In this document: in pieces, positions 32,827 to 37,190 of the stretch
How the letters are laid out: each line of letters begins with the position of its first letter
Numbering within the stretch: the stretch's first letter is position 1
NCBI GenBank assembly: GCA_003242255.1
Contig: QGUT01000005.1
Span: 1 to 37,190 of the forward strand
DNA length: 37,190 nucleotides
Source of the DNA: Bacillota bacterium
GTDB taxonomy: Bacteria > Bacillota > Thermosediminibacteria > Thermosediminibacterales > Thermosediminibacteraceae
Direction: 5' to 3'
Made by a program: the position numbers and the translations under genes
Notes under the pieces: model-generated
Databases searched by the model: none
What the model was told of the DNA's origin: nothing
Seen by the model: the letters and a program-made list of their open reading frames with translations, nothing else

Positions 32827-33690
32827 ATGCGAGGATTTGGGAAACTGGTGAGTCACGGGAAGTTTCTCCAAGCCAAAGAGAACTACGACGAGAGCAGAGC
32901 AGTTCTCGTAGGCATCCCAATGGATTTCACTGTGAGTTTCAAGCCAGGAACCCGAATGGGGCCGCAAAAAATAAGGGAAGTCTCTTACGGATTGGAAGAA
33001 TACAGCCCTTACTTGCAGGACGCCCTTCAGGATAAAGCATTTTACGACGCAGGAGATCTGGACCTACCTTTTGGAAATGTAACGAAAAGTCTCGAAATTA
33101 TAGAAGAGGCGGCCGGTATAATTCTGAGAGATGGGAAAATACCGGTATTTATTGGAGGAGAGCACCTCGTCACATATCCGATAGTAAGACAAGTTGCCCA
33201 AAAATATCCGGAGCTCGTCGTATTGCATTTTGATGCCCATGCGGACCTGAGGGATACTTTTTTCGGAGAGAAACTTTCCCACGCCACCGTGATGCGCAGG
33301 ATATGCGAATGTATTAAAGATAAACATCTCTACCAATACGGGATAAGGTCCGGTGTAAAAGAAGAGTTTGAGTATGCAAAAGAACATACGAATTTGAATT
33401 TGATCGAAGTAAAAGGTCCATTTCTAGAGAGCCTGGAACGTATAAAAGACTATCCGGTTTATATAACTTTGGACATCGACGTGGTAGATCCGGCCTTTGC
33501 CCCGGGAACGGGAACTCCTGAGCCGGGAGGCTGCAGTTCAAAGGAAATATTGGAAGTAGTTTCTCATTTCAAGCAGCTTAACGTAGTAGGGATGGATATT
33601 GTAGAGGTTTCGCCTTTGAGCGATTTTTCCGACAGGACTTCCCTGCTGGCTGCCAAGATCTTAAGGGAAGCGTTGATCACAATCTGTTAA
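32827..33690 (+). CDS. speB: Agmatinase / ureohydrolase
   Basis: A 287-residue member of the arginase/agmatinase family. Mn-binding motifs are GGEHLVTYPI, HFDAHADLRD and LDIDVVDPAFAPGTGTPEPG. It hydrolyses agmatine (or N1-aminopropylagmatine) to the polyamine and urea. Position behind speE favours agmatinase over arginase or formiminoglutamase. ATG follows GAAGAGGG. Length is normal. Confidence 0.93.
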   Translation: MRGFGKLVSHGKFLQAKENYDESRAVLVGIPMDFTVSFKPGTRMGPQKIREVSYGLEEYSPYLQDALQDKAFYDAGDLDLPFGNVTKSLEIIEEAAGIILRDGKIPVFIGGEHLVTYPIVRQVAQKYPELVVLHFDAHADLRDTFFGEKLSHATVMRRICECIKDKHLYQYGIRSGVKEEFEYAKEHTNLNLIEVKGPFLESLERIKDYPVYITLDIDVVDPAFAPGTGTPEPGGCSSKEILEVVSHFKQLNVVGMDIVEVSPLSDFSDRTSLLAAKILREALITIC

Positions 33691-33710
33691 AAAGCTTGGT
33701 GAAAATAGTT

Positions 33711-34955
33711 ATGACTGAGCTTGAAGTAAAGAATTTGGTCTACGGTTACAAAAACAGGAGAGTCCTGGAAGATATCAGCCTGGAAATAAGTGCCGGGCAG
33801 TTTATCGGCATATTAGGGCCGAATGGTTCGGGTAAGACTACTTTGCTCAATAACATAAACCGATGGCTTAAACCTCAAAAAGGCACGGTTTTTATAGGTG
33901 GGCAAAATATAGAGCATATGTCGCCTAAGATTCTTGCCCAGAACGTCGCCACGGTACCTCAGGAAACATCGATGAATCTGGGGTTTACCGTTGAAGAAAT
34001 CGTGATGATGGGAAGAAATCCGTATCTCAGGACTTTTGAAAGGGAGAGCCCTGAAGATCTTGCCGTTGTGGAAGATGCGATGAAATCAGTGGGGATTTGG
34101 GAGATGAAGGATCGATTGATCAGCGAGTTGAGCGGGGGCGAAAAACAGCGGGTTTTAATAGCCCGCGCCCTCGCTCAGCAGCCCAAAGTTCTTCTGTTAG
34201 ACGAGCCCGATTCCCACTTGGATATCAACTATAAATGGGAAATTCTGGATTTATTGAAGAACCTGAGCAGAAATCTTAAAATAATTGTGATAGCCGTACT
34301 TCACGACATTAACCTGGCCTCATTGTTTTGTGATAAACTAATTTTATTGAAAAAAGGGAAAATATTTAAGGCAGGTTCCCCTCACGAAGTCCTTACCGAA
34401 GAAAATCTTAGGGAAGTGTTTAAGGTCAATTTGAAGATCAGCACCGGATCTTACGGTCGTCCGATGATAACTTTTCCGCAGCCTGTGGAAAAGCAGCAAA
34501 AAGTCCAAAATTTCCACGGGATCCACGTCATTTGCGGTGGAGGATCAGGCGAAAAAGTGCTCTATTTTTTGCAGGGGAAGGGCTATAAATTATCGGTTGG
34601 AGTTTTGAACGTAGGCGATACGGACTGGAAAGCGGCAAACGACCTGGGGATCGATGTGGTGGAAGCTCCTCCTTTTTCACCGATTGCGAAGGAGAGAGCG
34701 AAAGTAAACAGATTTTGCATAGATAAATCCGACGCCGTCATCTTATGCAATGTTCCTTTCGGATATGGTAATTTAATAAATTTGGAAACCCTGAAGGATG
34801 CGGTGTTAGAAGACGGGAAAAAGACGTTTGTGCTGGACGAAACGCCTATCGAACTGAGGGACTATACGGACGGACTTGCTACCAAGTATTACCGGCAAAT
34901 TTTGACCAAAGCAATTGTGTTTGGTTCTTTCGACGAAATGGTAGATTTTTTTTGA
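33711..34955 (+). CDS. BtuD-like ABC ATPase with an extra C-terminal domain
   Basis: A 414-residue protein. Residues 1-255 are an ABC ATPase of the FepC/BtuD class: Walker A GPNGSGKTT, Q-loop in TVPQETSM, signature LSGGEKQR, Walker B VLLLDEPDSHLD and the H-switch in AVLHDINLASL. Residues 265-414 form a separate alpha/beta domain beginning HVICGGGSGEKVLYFL that I do not recognise; it is not clearly CbiZ. It is the likely missing ATPase for the btuFC permease at 8.4-10.4 kb, though an iron-siderophore role is possible. ATG 33711 is preferred to TTG 33696. The domain border is by eye. Confidence 0.82.
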   Translation: MTELEVKNLVYGYKNRRVLEDISLEISAGQFIGILGPNGSGKTTLLNNINRWLKPQKGTVFIGGQNIEHMSPKILAQNVATVPQETSMNLGFTVEEIVMMGRNPYLRTFERESPEDLAVVEDAMKSVGIWEMKDRLISELSGGEKQRVLIARALAQQPKVLLLDEPDSHLDINYKWEILDLLKNLSRNLKIIVIAVLHDINLASLFCDKLILLKKGKIFKAGSPHEVLTEENLREVFKVNLKISTGSYGRPMITFPQPVEKQQKVQNFHGIHVICGGGSGEKVLYFLQGKGYKLSVGVLNVGDTDWKAANDLGIDVVEAPPFSPIAKERAKVNRFCIDKSDAVILCNVPFGYGNLINLETLKDAVLEDGKKTFVLDETPIELRDYTDGLATKYYRQILTKAIVFGSFDEMVDFF

Positions 34956-34973
34956 AATGATGGAGGGCCTGTA

Positions 34974-35435
34974 ATGGTAAAAGTAAAGTTGGGAGACGAG
35001 ATAGTTCAGAGCAAAATAAAATTTAGGGTTCGGATGGATTTCAGAGGCGAGCACAGACCGGGTAAATTTTTATTTGGAGGAAAACCAGTGGAACAGGTGG
35101 CCCAGGACATACGGGAAGAACAGGTGACCCTGCTCAGAAACATTCCCATTCAGGGGATTTCTTTTGAAGAATGTGACACAACTCCCGAGCCCTATGTGGT
35201 GTTTGACGAAAACTTGGGAGAAAAGGTAGCTTACGCCCCGGCATACTTTACCATCAACGCCGACTCGATAGAAGATATGATAAGGTTTGTGATGCGGGAA
35301 GAGTTCAGGAAAATCGAGGTCCTCGAGCCTACGCAGATGATAATCACCAACAAAGACTTAGAAAAAATATTGTTTAAAATGGGGGAAGAGCTTAGGACTC
35401 AACTCCTGCTTTTTGCGCGAAAAGTAAAGAAATGA
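34974..35435 (+). CDS. Hypothetical protein of 153 residues
   Basis: A protein that I do not recognise. It is mixed alpha/beta and soluble, with conserved-looking segments FRVRMDFRGEHRPGKFLFGG, SFEECDTTPEPYVVFDENLG and MIITNKDLEKILFKMGEEL. No signal peptide or membrane span. It starts 18 bases after the BtuD-like gene with GGAGGG, and the BaiN-like gene follows 19 bases later, so it is likely co-transcribed with both. Function unknown. Confidence 0.7.
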   Translation: MVKVKLGDEIVQSKIKFRVRMDFRGEHRPGKFLFGGKPVEQVAQDIREEQVTLLRNIPIQGISFEECDTTPEPYVVFDENLGEKVAYAPAYFTINADSIEDMIRFVMREEFRKIEVLEPTQMIITNKDLEKILFKMGEELRTQLLLFARKVKK

Positions 35436-35454
35436 TGGAGATGACTTTTAGAAG

Positions 35455-36690
35455 ATGACAAAAAGGGTAGCTATAGTCGGTGGAGGAGCAGCAGGGCTCA
35501 TGGCTGCATATAGTGCGGCTGTACACGGGGCTAAAGTGACCTTATTCGAACGGAACAATATCCTTGGTGTGAAAGTAATGATATCCGGAAAAGGCCGGTG
35601 CAACCTTACCAATATAAAGGAACTCCACGAATTCATTCAAAATATACCCGGGAACGGAAGATTTCTGTACGGGGCTTTGTCCAGGTTTTCCAACCGGGAC
35701 CTCATCGAGTTCTTTAATAGATTAGGGGTCGAGACTAAAGTCGAAAGAGGTGGAAGGGTCTTCCCCAAGTCGGACCGGGCCAAAGATGTGGTCAAAGCCC
35801 TGGAAAGGGCTTTGATGGAGGCAGGAGTTGAAGTACGGTATAAAAGCAGAGTAAGAGAAATCGTGGTTGAAGATAAAACTGTAAAGGGACTGGTTTTTTA
35901 CGATCAAGGGGAGTTTTTTCCGTGTGAGAAAGCGGTAGTTGCAACGGGAGGCATGTCCTATCCTTCCACCGGCTCTACTGGTGATGGATACGATATGGCT
36001 AGGAAGCTGGGGCATACCGTAATAGAGCCCCGGCCGTCGCTGGTGCCCCTCATCACTAAAGAAGAGTGGGTGGAGGACCTGCAGGGACTAACTTTAAAAA
36101 ATGTGGAAGTCACTGCTTACAGCAAGGGGAAGAAATTGGGGTCCCAATTTGGAGAAATGCTTTTTACCCATTACGGTGTCTCAGGACCCATAATACTCAC
36201 GATAAGCAGAAGTGTCGTAAGGCATTTGGATGAAGGGGTTACCTTGAGTTTGAACCTGAAGCCTGCCTTAAATGATGAGATGTTAGAAAGACGGTTGCAA
36301 AGGGATTTTGAAAAATACTCCAGAAAGCAGTTAAAGAATGGGTTAGTCGATTTTTTGCCCAAGCGCCTCATCCCGATTTTTTTAGATATATGCGGCATTG
36401 ATCCTGAAAAAACGGTTAATCAGTTGACTCGGGAGGAAAGGCATAAAATCATCGAGAACCTGACGGGACTTAAGCTCACAGTGGTTGGCTGCATGGAAGA
36501 AGAAGCCATAGTCACGAGCGGAGGCGTTTCTGTAAAAGAAATCGATTCGCGTACTATGGAATCAAAGCTAATAAGCGGGCTTTATTTTGCGGGAGAAGTT
36601 ATAGACGTGGACGGTTATACCGGCGGATACAACCTGCAGGCGGCTTTTTCGACCGGATACCTGGCGGGGAAAAGTGCAGCTTTGTCTTAG
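35455..36690 (+). CDS. HI0933/BaiN-family NAD(P)/FAD-dependent flavoprotein
   Basis: A 411-residue flavoprotein. The FAD motif is VAIVGGGAAGLMAAYSAA. MISGKGRCNLTN, VVATGGMSYPSTGSTGDGY and the C-terminal GLYFAGEVIDVDGYTGGYN are the family signature. Homologues include BaiN and YhiN; most have unknown substrates. ATG 35455; GGAG lies 13 bases upstream and an earlier in-frame ATG is excluded by a stop. In Thermoanaerobacterales it often stands before cmk, as here. Confidence 0.9.
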   Translation: MTKRVAIVGGGAAGLMAAYSAAVHGAKVTLFERNNILGVKVMISGKGRCNLTNIKELHEFIQNIPGNGRFLYGALSRFSNRDLIEFFNRLGVETKVERGGRVFPKSDRAKDVVKALERALMEAGVEVRYKSRVREIVVEDKTVKGLVFYDQGEFFPCEKAVVATGGMSYPSTGSTGDGYDMARKLGHTVIEPRPSLVPLITKEEWVEDLQGLTLKNVEVTAYSKGKKLGSQFGEMLFTHYGVSGPIILTISRSVVRHLDEGVTLSLNLKPALNDEMLERRLQRDFEKYSRKQLKNGLVDFLPKRLIPIFLDICGIDPEKTVNQLTREERHKIIENLTGLKLTVVGCMEEEAIVTSGGVSVKEIDSRTMESKLISGLYFAGEVIDVDGYTGGYNLQAAFSTGYLAGKSAALS

Positions 36691-36705
36691 AAGGAGATGA
36701 GCCCC

Positions 36706-37190
36706 TTGGAAGTCAGCAGCGGTGGGAGAAAAAAAGTGTACAGCGTGGCCATTGACGGACCGGCGGGGGCCGGGAAAAGCACGGTGGCTAAAATGGTGGC
36801 CAAAAGGCTAAACCTCACGTACGTGGATACAGGGGCCATGTACAGGGCCATTACGTTAAAGGTTTTGGAAAGAGGCGAATTTAGCAGAGAAGAGATAATA
36901 AAATCGGCCGAAGAAAGCACGATAGAAATAAAAAATGGCCGAATATACCTTGATGGTCGAGACGTAACGGAAGAAATAAGGAAACCCTGCATCGACGAAA
37001 AAGTTTCAATAGTCGCAAGTATCCCGCAGGTTAGGAAAAAGCTCGTGGAAATCCAGAGAAAAATGGCCCAAAGTTGTGGGGTCGTGATGGATGGAAGGGA
37101 TATAGGCACTACCGTTCTACCCGATGCGAAATATAAATTTTATTTGACGGCCGATTTAAAGTTCAGGCCGAGGAAAAGATATCCGAAATT
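36706..37190 (+). CDS. cmk: Cytidylate kinase, N-terminal part (continues past the window)
   Basis: About 161 residues are visible before the window ends. The P-loop is AIDGPAGAGKST, followed by LNLTYVDTGAMYRAI and the CMP-binding SIVASIPQVR and VVMDGRDIGTTVLPDA. It phosphorylates CMP and dCMP. TTG 36706 is preferred to ATG 36697 because AAGGAG (36691-36696) abuts that ATG and is nine bases from the TTG. It follows the flavoprotein stop by 15 bases. Confidence 0.93.
   Translation, partial: MEVSSGGRKKVYSVAIDGPAGAGKSTVAKMVAKRLNLTYVDTGAMYRAITLKVLERGEFSREEIIKSAEESTIEIKNGRIYLDGRDVTEEIRKPCIDEKVSIVASIPQVRKKLVEIQRKMAQSCGVVMDGRDIGTTVLPDAKYKFYLTADLKFRPRKRYPK

Noticed and set aside
1..37190. CRISPR arrays, prophage, insertion sequences, tRNA or rRNA genes
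   Set aside because: No regular direct repeats, transposase motifs, attachment-like repeats or tRNA cloverleaf sequences were noticed by eye. A tool search would be needed to exclude short degenerate cases.

Overview
The window reads as a chromosomal segment of an anaerobic, endospore-forming Firmicute, probably a thermophile of the Thermoanaerobacterales / Thermosediminibacter type. The lineage is an inference. It rests on sporulation genes (GerW/YtfJ family, DacF-like), ScpA/ScpB, the lysine and cobalamin riboswitches, strong purine-rich ribosome binding sites and frequent TTG starts. All 39 genes that I accept lie on the + strand. I see no rRNA, tRNA, CRISPR array, transposase or phage gene.

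Region 1 (1-8114) is sugar and PTS metabolism. It holds the end of a LevR-like regulator, then a consensus sigma-54 (-24/-12) promoter, galactitol-type PTS subunits EIIA, EIIB and EIIC, a galactitol-1-phosphate dehydrogenase, a second zinc dehydrogenase and a transaldolase-like enzyme. A small zinc-ribbon gene and ptsI (PTS enzyme I) follow from their own promoter.

Region 2 (8115-16819) is cobalamin uptake and late-stage assembly. A cobalamin riboswitch with a terminator stands before btuF, btuC, cobU, pduX, cobD, cbiB, cobS and a cobC-like phosphatase. Two very small genes and an AI-2E-family permease follow. The ATPase that btuFC needs is not in this operon; a BtuD-like ATPase with an extra C-terminal domain lies at 33.7 kb.

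Region 3 (16820-23156) is housekeeping and sporulation: a lysine riboswitch and lysA, a site-2 protease homologue, scpA, scpB, a DUF2953 protein, a GerW-type sporulation protein, a MazG-like protein and a D,D-carboxypeptidase.

Region 4 (23203-30626) is the most interesting part. It looks like an uncharacterised B12-dependent amino-acid pathway: a small DUF6917-like protein, a fold-type I PLP enzyme, an FAD oxidoreductase with a cysteine cluster, an FCD regulator with a palindromic operator candidate, a 77-residue subunit, a 605-residue cobalamin mutase and a P-loop NTPase that may be its reactivase. The mutase and small subunit appear to carry all the modules of D-ornithine / lysine 5,6-aminomutase, but cut and joined in a different order. 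The usual PLP-lysine loop seems to be absent. The cofactor could come from the Region 2 operon.

Region 5 (30640-37190) holds an RluB-type pseudouridine synthase, a GNAT acetyltransferase, speE and speB (polyamines), the BtuD-like ATPase, an unknown 153-residue protein, a BaiN/HI0933-type flavoprotein and the start of cmk.
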